This document shows positions 1 to 6,280 of a DNA stretch of 40,381 bases, one piece after another; position 1 is the first letter of the stretch, and the number at the start of each line of letters is the position of its first letter. The stretch spans positions 1 to 40,381 of the IMG/VR virus record IMGVR_UViG_3300023181_000048; one strand, given 5' to 3'. The stretch comes from a virus. The position numbers and the translations under genes are program-made. The notes under the pieces are model-generated. The model ran no database searches, was not told the DNA's origin, and was given only the letters and a program-made list of their open reading frames with translations.

Positions 1-628
1 CCGCGGTGGCTGCGTCATAGCGGCTGATCATGTCGGCGGCTGATTCCTCGAATGCGGTTGCGGCTTCGACGATTGCTGCGTGCCAGATCGGGTCCGGGTA
101 GATGCGTTTGACGTACAGCGGCATCCCTCCGCAGTAGCTGATGAAGTCGAGCCACTGACGGCCGCTGACAAGTAGCCCGGTTTGTACTTGGCCCATGTGT
201 TCGGGCGGCATCTGGTCGGTGAGGATCGTTTCGAGGTGCAGCTTCGGGAGGCGTTTCTTTATCTCGATCAGCCCGTCATCGCCCACGATTCCGTCCGGTG
301 AGTAGCCGATGCGGAATCCCCAGTCGTCACGGACCATGAACCCGACCTCTGTTGCCGGCGCGTAATGCTGGCTGTACAGGTCGCGGGCGATCGGTTCGAT
401 GAAGTGGCCTTCCTCCATGTCGCGTGACACGTACCGGTCTTCGCTGATCCCGTTGATGCGTTCGGCCACGAGCTCGTATGCCTTGGCGCGCGTTTTGTCG
501 TTCGCTGCGACCTTGACTGTTTTCGGAGTAATGAACTGTCCAATGACGGATGCGGTGAGGATGCCGCGTCTTGCCGCATCCCATTCGGGAGTGCCCTGCT
601 CTATTTGGGTGTGAATTGTGAGGGTCAC
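1..628 (-). CDS. YqaJ-type viral recombinase / exonuclease, 3' end cut by window edge
   Basis: The first 209 residues are visible; the C-terminus lies beyond base 1. The lambda-Exo/YqaJ nuclease core is readable: S-P-D-G at residues 110-113 gives the metal-binding Asp112, and I-E-I-K at 121-124 gives the E-x-K pair. A Gln-rich helix follows (around 139-150). Such enzymes resect dsDNA ends 5' to 3' and work with a phage annealing protein; no RecT/Erf-like partner is visible here. The GTG start at 628 overlaps the upstream stop as GTGA, which implies translational coupling and decides the start. The family call is good; in vivo role is inferred. Confidence 0.85.
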   Translation of the reverse strand, partial: MTLTIHTQIEQGTPEWDAARRGILTASVIGQFITPKTVKVAANDKTRAKAYELVAERINGISEDRYVSRDMEEGHFIEPIARDLYSQHYAPATEVGFMVRDDWGFRIGYSPDGIVGDDGLIEIKKRLPKLHLETILTDQMPPEHMGQVQTGLLVSGRQWLDFISYCGGMPLYVKRIYPDPIWHAAIVEAATAFEESAADMISRYDAATA

Positions 629-816
629 AGCACTGACCACCGGTACAGGTATGCCCCACCGAAGTTCACAACTTCGCTGTCGATGGGTTCGAGGGTGGTG
701 GGTGGTGGGTAGGCGGCGTAGATTTCGTCGCGTGCTTGCCGGTAGCAGTCAGCTTCGGTCATGTATTCGAGCAGGGGGACGGTGACTTCGACTGTGGTTC
801 TGGTCACGAGAGTCAT
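625..816 (-). CDS. Hypothetical protein, 63 aa
   Basis: Not recognised. A small, mildly acidic protein with a beta-prone N-terminus (TRTTVEVTVP) and a tyrosine-rich helical middle. No membrane segment and no Cys pairs. It sits between two genes with 4-base overlaps: ATGA with the upstream gene and GTGA with the exonuclease. It is therefore probably translated as part of the recombination operon. Real coding is supported by the overlap pattern rather than by homology. Confidence 0.65.
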   Translation of the reverse strand: MTLVTRTTVEVTVPLLEYMTEADCYRQARDEIYAAYPPPTTLEPIDSEVVNFGGAYLYRWSVL

Positions 817-1004
817 TTCGACACCTCGATTGGCGGGGCTTTCTCGATGACGGTGATGGTGAACTCGAGGCGTTCGTAGTAGGCGAGTGCTGCGGCAAAA
901 TCAATGCCAAGGTCTCCGGATGCGCGTTCTACGACGCGTCCCCTGATGGTGGTGTCGCCTTGTGTGGCTTCCACAAGGTCGCCTTCTGCATACTTTTCGG
1001 ACAT
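813..1004 (-). CDS. Hypothetical protein, 63 aa
   Basis: Not recognised. The N-terminal third (residues 8-26) reads like a small beta-barrel strand pattern (GDLVEATQGDTTIRGRVVE), resembling short SH3/KOW-like folds, but this is only an impression. The start at 1004 has a good Shine-Dalgarno (AAAGAGG, about 7 bases upstream). The stop overlaps the next start as ATGA. Function unknown. Confidence 0.65.
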   Translation of the reverse strand: MSEKYAEGDLVEATQGDTTIRGRVVERASGDLGIDFAAALAYYERLEFTITVIEKAPPIEVSK

Positions 1005-1016
1005 GTGTTGCCTCTT

Positions 1017-1115
1017 TCAATAACTAACGGTCCGTACCCAGAGGCAGCAGACCGTGATGATGGTGGGGGCGAATAGGAAGCCCAGGAGGATGAATAAGAG
1101 TTGCGGTCGGGTCAT
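1017..1115 (-). CDS. Small single-pass membrane protein, 32 aa
   Basis: A very short ORF starting MTRPQLLFILLGFLF and ending VRTVSY. Residues 6-26 form one hydrophobic helix, flanked by Arg on both sides, so a single-span membrane peptide is expected. The ATG overlaps the stop of the methyltransferase as ATGA, the same coupling seen through this operon, which is the main support that it is expressed. Function unknown. Short membrane peptides of this sort are common in actinophage early operons. Confidence 0.5.
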   Translation of the reverse strand: MTRPQLLFILLGFLFAPTIITVCCLWVRTVSY

Positions 1116-1951
1116 GCAGATTGCTCCCAGTCGCCGAAATCCAGCGCATCGGCTGGCAGAGGGGTGGGCGCAACATCAGCAACCAGATCGGTGAAGTCAG
1201 CGCATGCGATCTCCACGAGCGGCGACACGCCATGCCAGTCGTCCTGGTAGTAGCTGGTATCCACACCCACGCCCGCGTCTAGGCGGATGCCGGTTTGTTG
1301 GGAGAACTTCTGATATTTGGGCGATCTGAACGTGTCGCGTTCGTTGTCGCTGTGTTCGTAATAACGAGCGCCCGAGTATCGGAAGCCGGCCGACATCTGC
1401 GGAATGATGAACATTCCACGATCGGCAACCCTCGATGCAACCTCAATCGTTCGATACTCGAAGTCAGATCCCGTGTACTTGCCGCTCCAGTCGCCGCCCG
1501 TCTTGATGTTTCCGAACGGCGGGTTACTGATGGCGTAGTCGAAGTGGCCAAGGTCGGGCAGGTCAAAGATGCTTGCGCAGATCCATGTAGCCTCGGGCAG
1601 AATCTTCCGGCCGATCTCCACGTACGCCGGGTTCAGCTCGACGCAGACCAGATCAAGGGTCGTCCCCTGCTGCTCGCGCTCGTAGTAACCGCGCCAAAAA
1701 ACGGCAAGCGACAGGGTTCCGATCCCGGCGCACAGGTCGATTACCCGACCAGTGTCGTACACATCGAGTGCGGCATCTCGAGCCAATCCATGCGGGGTGA
1801 AGAAAGCCCCCGCGGTGGAGTTGACATGGTTCGCTGACTCTTGCCAGTTCTCCATGAAGAAGATTCGGTCATCATCCGTGAGCGAGTCTTTGTCGAGCAG
1901 CGCAACAGCTTCTGCGTGAAGCTTTGCCTCAGCCTTGGTTAGTTTGCTCAT
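1112..1951 (-). CDS. N6-adenine DNA methyltransferase
   Basis: 279 aa from the ATG at 1951, which overlaps the preceding stop (ATGA). Motif I (SAM binding) reads V-I-D-L-C-A-G-I-G at about residues 70-78. The catalytic motif N-P-P-F is at 143-146, the signature of amino-methyltransferases acting on adenine. It should transfer a methyl group from SAM to adenine in a specific DNA site and probably protects phage DNA from host restriction. No matching restriction endonuclease is visible, so it looks like an orphan enzyme. The recognition sequence cannot be read from the protein. A longer upstream start is rejected because it runs across the neighbouring small gene. Confidence 0.85.
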   Translation of the reverse strand: MSKLTKAEAKLHAEAVALLDKDSLTDDDRIFFMENWQESANHVNSTAGAFFTPHGLARDAALDVYDTGRVIDLCAGIGTLSLAVFWRGYYEREQQGTTLDLVCVELNPAYVEIGRKILPEATWICASIFDLPDLGHFDYAISNPPFGNIKTGGDWSGKYTGSDFEYRTIEVASRVADRGMFIIPQMSAGFRYSGARYYEHSDNERDTFRSPKYQKFSQQTGIRLDAGVGVDTSYYQDDWHGVSPLVEIACADFTDLVADVAPTPLPADALDFGDWEQSA

Positions 1952-2115
1952 GCGATCCACCAGGCTGCGATGACAACGAACACAACACATCCGATGATGA
2001 ATGCGCCGTCTTTGATCCACGGCCACACAGCCCGAACCCGTGCCCTGACCCTGGCTTCGTCGGCTTCATGTTGGGCGATGATCCGGGCAACACGGTCACG
2101 CGGGATCGTCGTCAT
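1948..2115 (-). CDS. Small membrane protein with C-terminal helix, 55 aa
   Basis: Residues 1-30 are charged (many Arg and Glu, likely helical); residues 38-54 (GAFIIGCVVFVVIAAWW) form one membrane helix ending almost at the C-terminus, giving a tail-anchored layout. Both ends use ATGA overlaps, with the gene above (stop at 2112) and the methyltransferase below (start 1951). Function unknown. Confidence 0.6.
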   Translation of the reverse strand: MTTIPRDRVARIIAQHEADEARVRARVRAVWPWIKDGAFIIGCVVFVVIAAWWIA

Positions 2116-2393
2116 GATGCGGTCATCCTTTCGATGCGTGCCTGTAGCTCTTCCACGAGTTCAATTAGCGCCGGGATGTCTGACCGGGCTTCGGACGCGA
2201 ACTCGGCATCGTTTGCCCCCTGGTCCGTGAAGTCGGTCATCCCTACGCACTCGTTATCCCCATTCCAGATCGAGTGATATGTGGGACCGTTGCTCGGGTT
2301 TCCGTCCGTGTCGGGCTCGTACTCCCAAGGTCCGCGAGAGGCCAACGCAACACGTTGTTTGATCGCATCGATATCTGCGTAGGTGCTCGTCAT
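2112..2393 (-). CDS. Hypothetical phage protein, 93 aa
   Basis: Acidic soluble protein. It begins with a helix (ADIDAIKQRVALAS), followed by GPWEYEPD and a C-terminal helix with an Arg-Ser-Asp-Ile-Pro-Ala-Leu-Ile pattern. That R-x-D-I/V-P-x-L motif recurs in small actinophage early proteins of unknown role; the link is recalled from the family type and not tested here. ATGA overlaps on both sides place it inside the early operon. Confidence 0.7.
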   Translation of the reverse strand: MTSTYADIDAIKQRVALASRGPWEYEPDTDGNPSNGPTYHSIWNGDNECVGMTDFTDQGANDAEFASEARSDIPALIELVEELQARIERMTAS

Positions 2394-2527
2394 AGTTCGT
2401 CTTCCGTTTCTTCAAGTCGTTGTTTTCTGCGGTCGTCGTCATCGGGTTCTTGTATCCCTGCCGCACGAATACGGGCCAGGAAATCGGTCAGAGTGCCGGG
2501 AGACGGGATTAGGCGGGTCGTGGTCAT
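2390..2527 (-). CDS. Hypothetical protein, 45 aa
   Basis: The start at 2527 (MTTTRLIPSPGTL) is chosen because it forms an ATGA overlap with the upstream stop. The C-terminal half is highly charged (DDDDRRKQRLEETEDEL). No recognisable domain. Confidence 0.6.
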   Translation of the reverse strand: MTTTRLIPSPGTLTDFLARIRAAGIQEPDDDDRRKQRLEETEDEL

Positions 2528-2898
2528 CGCAGCGACAGCCATTCCCATTCCTTCGTGTAGGGGTGCGGACCGGCACCTGCGCTGCACGCGGCCCATGCGT
2601 CGTGGTGCGCCTGCTGCGAGGCCGTCATAGGGCCGAGGGTGCGGCGGTTGTCGTCTCTGCGAGTAGATAGACGCGCCTGACTAACGGCCCAACTCTGGGC
2701 TTCATCCCATGTCGTGAACTCCGCTATCGGTGTCGAGCAGCCGGAGTTGCCGTCGAAAGGAGAATCGATGTAGAGGACTTCCCACGAAACCGTGATGTCG
2801 TCATATCGGGACAGCGTTACCTCAAGCGGCAATGGACGTTCGGCGGCGACCCACTGGGCCCGATACTCCAATAGGGTCGGGCTGAATACCTCACTCAT
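2524..2898 (-). CDS. Hypothetical protein, 124 aa
   Basis: The start at 2898 has a Shine-Dalgarno (GGAAGGA) six bases upstream. The protein has many aromatic residues and a WDEAQSWAVSQAR helix near residue 75, and it ends EWEWLSLR. No known fold recognised. It overlaps the 28-aa gene above by 8 bases and the next gene by ATGA. Confidence 0.65.
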   Translation of the reverse strand: MSEVFSPTLLEYRAQWVAAERPLPLEVTLSRYDDITVSWEVLYIDSPFDGNSGCSTPIAEFTTWDEAQSWAVSQARLSTRRDDNRRTLGPMTASQQAHHDAWAACSAGAGPHPYTKEWEWLSLR

Positions 2899-2977
2899 GG
2901 CGTTCCTTCCGGTGCAGCAACCACATGCCCGCAATAAGGGGGAGTGCGATGAGGAGAGGTAGGGGATCGATGTGCAT
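2891..2977 (-). CDS. Tiny membrane peptide, 28 aa
   Basis: One hydrophobic helix (residues 6-21, LPLLIALPLIAGMWLL) followed by a positively charged tail HRKERHE, so an N-out/C-in single span is likely. The start shares its A with the upstream stop (TGATG). Its last bases carry the ribosome-binding site and start of the next gene. This is one of several membrane micropeptides in this operon. Coding is supported only by the overlap architecture. Confidence 0.45.
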   Translation of the reverse strand: MHIDPLPLLIALPLIAGMWLLHRKERHE

Positions 2978-3288
2978 CACGGCTTGACCACCTGCCACAC
3001 CTGTGTCCGCCTGTTGCCTGCGGTCAGTCGGTAGAAGCCGGTGAACTCAACCATTCCCATCTCCACCAGTTCCGACCGCGCCGTCCTGACCCGTGATGGT
3101 GAGTAGTCCTTGATGCGTTCCACCAACTCGTGATCCGCAAGAGGACCGGACATCGACAGGGTTAGGAGGACGGACACCTGCGAACCGTGGACATCGTTCG
3201 TGTCAGCTGCTTCATGGGATGTCAGAGGGTCGGATCTCCTAGTACGAGCTCGGTCGTCGGGGAGAATCTGCGGTGCAGTCGTGGTCAT
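2977..3288 (-). CDS. Winged-helix DNA-binding protein, 103 aa
   Basis: After a basic start (residues 13-26), the stretch DPLTSHEAADT is followed by VSVLLTLSMSGPLADHELVERIK and SPSRVRTARSELVEMGMVE, then a VW-type wing strand. This is the layout of small actinophage MarR-like winged-helix proteins. It may be a transcriptional regulator of the phage, but the target is unknown. The start at 3288 forms ATGA with the previous stop; a longer start at 3333 has no such support. Confidence 0.7.
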   Translation of the reverse strand: MTTTAPQILPDDRARTRRSDPLTSHEAADTNDVHGSQVSVLLTLSMSGPLADHELVERIKDYSPSRVRTARSELVEMGMVEFTGFYRLTAGNRRTQVWQVVKP

Positions 3289-3611
3289 TTGGTGCCGCCC
3301 TCCGTAATTGGTGCCATGGCCGCCTTCGACCAAGGCCGCTTTCGTGCTTTTCTGACACGGGCACCGACAGTTACCGGCGTGCTCCCCGTCACCGAATACT
3401 CAGTGCCCATGAATGAGCCGCTGGGGGTGAAGTCGCTCATCCCCACATGAAGCTCGCCTTTGTAATGCCATTGCCGAAGCTCATCGAGGACGATCGTTTT
3501 GCGGAACGGGGCCGTCATCGCACCGGGGCCAAATAACGGCGTGTAGGAGACGGTTAGGCCGTAATGATCTGGGGTTAGGTCACCAGCCGTCATCGTGGGT
3601 TCAGTCGTCAT
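3285..3611 (-). CDS. Hypothetical protein, 108 aa
   Basis: Preceded by a strong Shine-Dalgarno (GAGGAG, seven bases before the ATG). The protein has a beta-rich first half (YGLTVSYTPLFG) and a basic patch RVRKARKRPW near residue 86. No family recognised. The gap to the upstream gene is only about 12 bases. Confidence 0.65.
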   Translation of the reverse strand: MTTEPTMTAGDLTPDHYGLTVSYTPLFGPGAMTAPFRKTIVLDELRQWHYKGELHVGMSDFTPSGSFMGTEYSVTGSTPVTVGARVRKARKRPWSKAAMAPITEGGTK

Positions 3612-3622
3612 CAGGTTCTCCT

Positions 3623-3943
3623 CTATCTGTTTCGTTTGCGGAGTCGTTGAACCTCACGCTGCTTAGCCATATGCGAGTCATCACGAGCCTGAAGTGCCGG
3701 GAGTTGCAGATCCGCAGCCATGTCTGCTGCACGCGCCCACACAATCGTTTTGACGGTCGGTGTCGGGTCGTCGGACAGCACCAACGTGATCCTGTGACGG
3801 GTCAAATACCAGGCGTTCGTCTTCCGGCTATACGACTGATTCAGGGGACGGTCGAACGCATCACGAATCTCATCCGCCGTCACACCCATATCCACCGCGC
3901 GAGTGCATGCGTGACGGGACATCAGGAACGGATTGGCGGTCAT
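3623..3943 (-). CDS. DUF4258-like small protein, 106 aa
   Basis: The start at 3943 forms ATGA with the zinc-ribbon gene. The segment SRHACTRAVDMGVTADEI, followed by a strand pair with TRHRITLVLSD and TVKTIVWA, resembles the DUF4258 type: a conserved R/H-A motif, a helix, then a beta sheet reading like an RNase-fold toxin domain. No antitoxin partner is obvious next to it, so no toxin claim is made. The C-terminus is a basic helix (KQREVQRLRKRNR). Confidence 0.6.
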   Translation of the reverse strand: MTANPFLMSRHACTRAVDMGVTADEIRDAFDRPLNQSYSRKTNAWYLTRHRITLVLSDDPTPTVKTIVWARAADMAADLQLPALQARDDSHMAKQREVQRLRKRNR

Positions 3944-4119
3944 GGCTGGGCCTCGGCAATCCGAAGAACATCGACCGAGCACCACGGACACTGGGCATCA
4001 CGCAGGAAGTCACGGTGAATCAAATAGTCGCCGGGACGATGCCACCCACACGAGCAACACACACCGGACAGCAACCGAACCGAACACATCGGACAGTTGC
4101 CCTGATTGGAGACATGCAT
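3940..4119 (-). CDS. Zinc-ribbon protein, 59 aa, first gene after the long leader
   Basis: Three Cys clusters are visible: C9-x2-C12, C21-C22-x-C24 and C44-x2-C47, fitting one or two zinc ribbons. It begins with ATG at 4119 and ends with ATGA overlap to the next gene. Being the first gene downstream of the boxB/boxA/boxC site, it could be a nucleic-acid-binding regulator or an antitermination factor. That role is inference from position only; no family was recognised. Confidence 0.65.
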   Translation of the reverse strand: MHVSNQGNCPMCSVRLLSGVCCSCGWHRPGDYLIHRDFLRDAQCPWCSVDVLRIAEAQP

Positions 4120-4400
4120 TAGCAGTCACTTCCCGAAAGGCCAGAAAGGCGATGACGTGCCGGATGCCCTGGTACGCGATACCAGTGGAGCCGGTCAGGG
4201 CTGAAACCGGCCGTTCCCGTATCCCCAACAATCCAGCGCCTGAAATAACGGGGCCTAAGCCAGTCGACGCAATAGTCACCGGCAGGGCCTCTTCGGTGTC
4301 TTGCGGTGACCGAGCGTCCTTTGAACTCCATAACAATCAGCCCCTATCTGTCGGGTTGCGGGCACACCAAACGGTGGGACCGGAGAAGTGTTGCCGGGTG

Positions 4401-4433
4401 CTGCGGTCGCCCCGTGAAAGTGAACGACCGCAG
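4401..4433. repeat. Perfect 9-bp inverted repeat
   Basis: CTGCGGTCG at 4401-4409 pairs with CGACCGCAG at 4425-4433 across a 15-base loop. It is a stable GC-rich hairpin in the leader with no U tract on either side, so it is a structural RNA element rather than a simple terminator. Confidence 0.55.
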
Positions 4434-4750
4434 CGGGTGGCGACCCGCGCCGACTCGCGTCATCAAGACGCCCTACGGCCACAGCCTCGCCACTGCCGTG
4501 ACAGGGCAGGAGAGAAAGCAAAGGCTGTGATTGCTCGAGTAGACCTGCCGCCGATGAAAGCGACAGGCCCTAGTGACTGCCTCGCGATCGTTTACCCCGA
4601 ACAAGCGGGCACCCCGGAAGGCCATCTGCAGACACAAAAGATTTGTTCGCCGGCCTCGAGCTGCTAGTCGATCCGGCACAGGGATTTCCGCCCCCAACCC
4701 CTCACACCCGCTACGGCGGAGGGCACCCCTTCTTTGTCTTCGAGGTATCG

Positions 4751-4787
4751 CTATTGAGTTCTCAAGGAGCATCCGGGCACGCCGGAT
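4751..4787 (-). promoter_or_regulatory. nut-like antitermination site (boxB-boxA-boxC)
   Basis: Read on the minus strand, a hairpin ATCCGG-CGTGC-CCGGAT (4787-4771, 6-bp stem, 5-base loop) is followed directly by TGCTCCTTGAGAA (4771-4759). This matches E. coli boxA (TGCTCTTTAACAA) at 10 of 13 positions. It runs into GAACTCAATAG (4761-4751), the 11-base boxC RNA bound by NusA KH domains in the M. tuberculosis rRNA leader (recalled from the published NusA-RNA complex). Order and spacing match actinobacterial rrn leaders. It should let NusA/NusB-type complexes modify RNA polymerase entering the early operon. Confidence 0.75.
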
Positions 4788-4790
4788 AGT

Positions 4791-4818
4791 GCCTCCGACC
4801 GGTCCGTGACTCGGAGGC
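4791..4818. repeat. 8-bp inverted repeat upstream of the nut-like site
   Basis: GCCTCCGA (4791-4798) pairs with TCGGAGGC (4811-4818) over a 12-base loop. It lies 3 bases upstream (minus sense) of the boxB-like hairpin and may stack with it. Confidence 0.5.
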
Positions 4819-4840
4819 TGAGCTTGTTAGCTCGGAAGGA

Positions 4841-4867
4841 CTCGTAGGGCTTCGGGCGAGCTACGAG
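4841..4867. repeat. 7-bp inverted repeat, possible terminator of the cro-HNH block
   Basis: CTCGTAG (4841-4847) pairs with CTACGAG (4861-4867). It follows the small ORF ending at 4887 but has no U tract, so an intrinsic terminator is doubtful. It might be a Rho-related or structural element upstream of the antitermination site. Confidence 0.4.
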
Positions 4868-4886
4868 GCCAGGAAGATGGAGGCCG

Positions 4887-4988
4887 TCAACAACGGCGGA
4901 CCAGGGCGAACACACACAACAGCGGGGTCAGGTTGCGGTAGACGCGCGAGGTAGCTGGTGCAGTGGGTGGAGGTGGGGTGGGGATCAT
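4887..4988 (-). CDS. Possible small protein, 33 aa
   Basis: Starts in an ATGA overlap with the stop of the 91-aa gene. The N-terminus is proline-rich (IPTPPPPTAPAT); a short hydrophobic stretch (LTPLLCVFALV) follows. The overlap argues for translation; composition is otherwise unconvincing. It may be chance. Confidence 0.3.
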   Translation of the reverse strand: MIPTPPPPTAPATSRVYRNLTPLLCVFALVRRC

Positions 4989-5260
4989 GCGGACACCTGC
5001 CGCAGCTTCATCTCGCCGTTGATGAAATGGGTTTCATTCCACATCGAGAACTTGGTGGTCCCGACTGCGAGATACGCACCAGGCCATTCGAAAGTGACAG
5101 TGCCGTTCTCACTCGGCGTCACGTCAGTGTCGGGACGATTCCAGATGGAAACCAACGCCCAACAGTTGGCTACGACCTCGGGCAGCGGCGCAAACGAGTC
5201 CTTGCCGTTCCATCCGTCTTCCAACTCGGTGAGCTGCTGAAGCTCGCTTGCGGCGGTCAT
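4985..5260 (-). CDS. Hypothetical protein, 91 aa
   Basis: Starts at 5260 in an ATGA overlap with the HNH stop. It reads ELQQLTELEDGWNGKDSFAP..PEVVANCWALV, then a strand-rich part ending in NGEMKLRQVSA. The L-x-x-L-x-D-G-W-N/D-G-x-x-A pattern is common in small prophage proteins of unknown function. Soluble, acidic. Confidence 0.7.
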   Translation of the reverse strand: MTAASELQQLTELEDGWNGKDSFAPLPEVVANCWALVSIWNRPDTDVTPSENGTVTFEWPGAYLAVGTTKFSMWNETHFINGEMKLRQVSA

Positions 5261-5745
5261 GCGTTTGCCTTCTTTGCTACTCGGCACGCATCACAACGGC
5301 ATGCGTAGTTGGTGTAGCCGTTTGTCGTGCCGTGCACACGATCAGGAATCGGTGAGGTACCGCGTCGGCGTCGGTTGGCGTAGGCACCTTCGCGACGGCA
5401 CGTCTTGCATACACGTGCCCCACCACTGCTGGTGTAAGGGTGGCCGTTGGGACACGCCGTCGAAGCCATATGACGGGCGGTTGGGGCAGTCCCGCGGCGG
5501 ATATTCTCACGCTGCGTGACTGGTTCTAGGTGGTCCGGGTTCACGCACGAATGGTTACGGCAGAGGTGGTCGATAACCAGACCTACGGGGATGGGCCCTA
5601 CATGCACTTCGTAGAAGTAGCGGTGCGCGTAACCGTGGCTTCCGGCACGACCATAACCTCGAGGAAGGCGGGGGCCGGTGAAGTTCCAGCATCCGGCAGC
5701 GTCGACTTCGTAGCGCGACAGGTGATCGATGGCGGCGGGGGTCAT
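5257..5745 (-). CDS. HNH endonuclease with C-terminal zinc fingers, 162 aa
   Basis: A homing-type HNH core is visible: residues 54-80 contain the segment V-I-D-H-L-C-R-N-H-S-C-V-N-P-D-H-L, the conserved D-H...N-P-x-H-L signature. Further Cys pairs follow (C-P-N-G-H, C-K-T-C, then C-R-C-D-A-C near the end), probably binding zinc. It is likely a free-standing nuclease of selfish origin inserted after xis. It is coupled by ATGA overlaps to xis and to the next gene. Confidence 0.85.
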   Translation of the reverse strand: MTPAAIDHLSRYEVDAAGCWNFTGPRLPRGYGRAGSHGYAHRYFYEVHVGPIPVGLVIDHLCRNHSCVNPDHLEPVTQRENIRRGTAPTARHMASTACPNGHPYTSSGGARVCKTCRREGAYANRRRRGTSPIPDRVHGTTNGYTNYACRCDACRVAKKANA

Positions 5746-5966
5746 GCGCTCTGCCCTCTCGTAGCATCGCGCTCTTTGATCTTCTCGATGTAGGTGTCCA
5801 GTTCGGACTTCCGGTACATCACTCTTCTGCCGTCGCCTACGGGGGTGATGTCCTTCGACTCGCGTAGGCGGTCGAGGTCACGCAGCGACCCGGAGATGTA
5901 GTAGGCGGCAAGTTCTCGTGTCATCAGCGCCGGCGGGAACTCAATCCGCAGCAGGGGGCCGGTCAC
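5742..5966 (-). CDS. xis: Excisionase-like MerR-type HTH protein, 74 aa
   Basis: Starts with GTG at 5966, overlapping the Cro-like stop as GTGA. Residues 15-56 carry the small winged-HTH pattern of Xis/helix_turn_helix_17 proteins: TRELAAYYISGSLRDLDRLRESKDITPVG then a Tyr-Arg-Lys wing. The proposed role is to bend attachment-site DNA and direct the integrase to excision. Position next to cro and near int supports this. Confidence 0.75.
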   Translation of the reverse strand: MTGPLLRIEFPPALMTRELAAYYISGSLRDLDRLRESKDITPVGDGRRVMYRKSELDTYIEKIKERDATRGQSA

Positions 5967-6202
5967 GATGCCACCTCGATGGCGACAGGTGGACGGAGGA
6001 GGTCTGTTACCTCAACTCCGAAGTGACGGGCGATCGCGTCCAGCTCGTCAATGGTGAATGCACTCAAAATCAACAGTCGGCGGTTGAGTGTAGAAATGGG
6101 GATGCCCGTTGCGTCCGCCAGATCCTTGACGGTCTGACGAGTGCGACCGAGGTGGGCTCGTACTTCCCCGGCCGCGACTTCGGTTCTTCTTTGGTAGCTC
6201 AT
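5963..6202 (-). CDS. Cro-like HTH transcription regulator, 79 aa
   Basis: The start at 6202 (MSYQRRTEV) is chosen because the promoter -10 sits just upstream; an in-frame ATG at 6223 would lie inside the operator. A helix-turn-helix is readable at about residues 22-45 (TRQTVKDLADATGIPISTLNRRL), followed by IDELDAIARHFGV, typical of XRE-type DNA-binding domains. Transcribed divergently from the repressor, it is the first gene of the leftward early operon and a Cro analogue by position. Confidence 0.8.
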   Translation of the reverse strand: MSYQRRTEVAAGEVRAHLGRTRQTVKDLADATGIPISTLNRRLLILSAFTIDELDAIARHFGVEVTDLLRPPVAIEVAS

Positions 6203-6209
6203 GTGAAAT

Positions 6210-6238
6210 ACCGTATCACACACAAGATACGTTGTCTA
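6210..6238 (-). promoter_or_regulatory. Early leftward promoter overlapped by a palindromic operator
   Basis: On the minus strand, -35 TAGACA (6238-6233) and -10 TACGGT (6215-6210, fits TANNNT) are separated by 17 bases. The inverted repeat CGTATC (6212-6217) / GATACG (6226-6231) fills the spacer and part of the -10, so a bound repressor would block polymerase. A further GATACG half-site is at 6287-6292 in the first codons of the repressor gene, which suggests autoregulation. Confidence 0.65.
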
Positions 6239-6280
6239 GCACCAGTGCAATCTAATTTCTCGTGTGCGATGATTTATCTC

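Larger units (their letters stand above)
4120..4886 (-). other. Gene-free leader with hairpins
   Basis: About 770 bases without a convincing gene on either strand; the ORFs that cross it have poor composition, no ribosome sites and no coupling. It holds the nut-like site at 4751-4787 and several strong inverted repeats (4401-4433, 4791-4818, 4841-4867). It lies between the cro-xis-HNH block and the main early operon, so it is probably transcribed as a long 5' untranslated RNA or a non-coding RNA. No promoter with good -35/-10 boxes could be picked inside it by eye. Confidence 0.5.

Noticed and set aside
3933-4667. Long plus-strand ORF (244 aa) across the leader
   Set aside because: Unnatural composition, no ribosome site, runs antisense through the zinc-ribbon gene and the hairpin region. 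It is an effect of high GC.
4473-4772. Minus-strand ORF of 99 aa starting inside the nut-like site
   Set aside because: Arg-rich, no domain, start lies within boxA and no Shine-Dalgarno. Treated as leader RNA.
6232-6258. Repressor promoter on the plus strand (TTGTCT ... TAATTT)
   Set aside because: Spacer of 15 bases and poor -35. Not strong enough to list as a feature.
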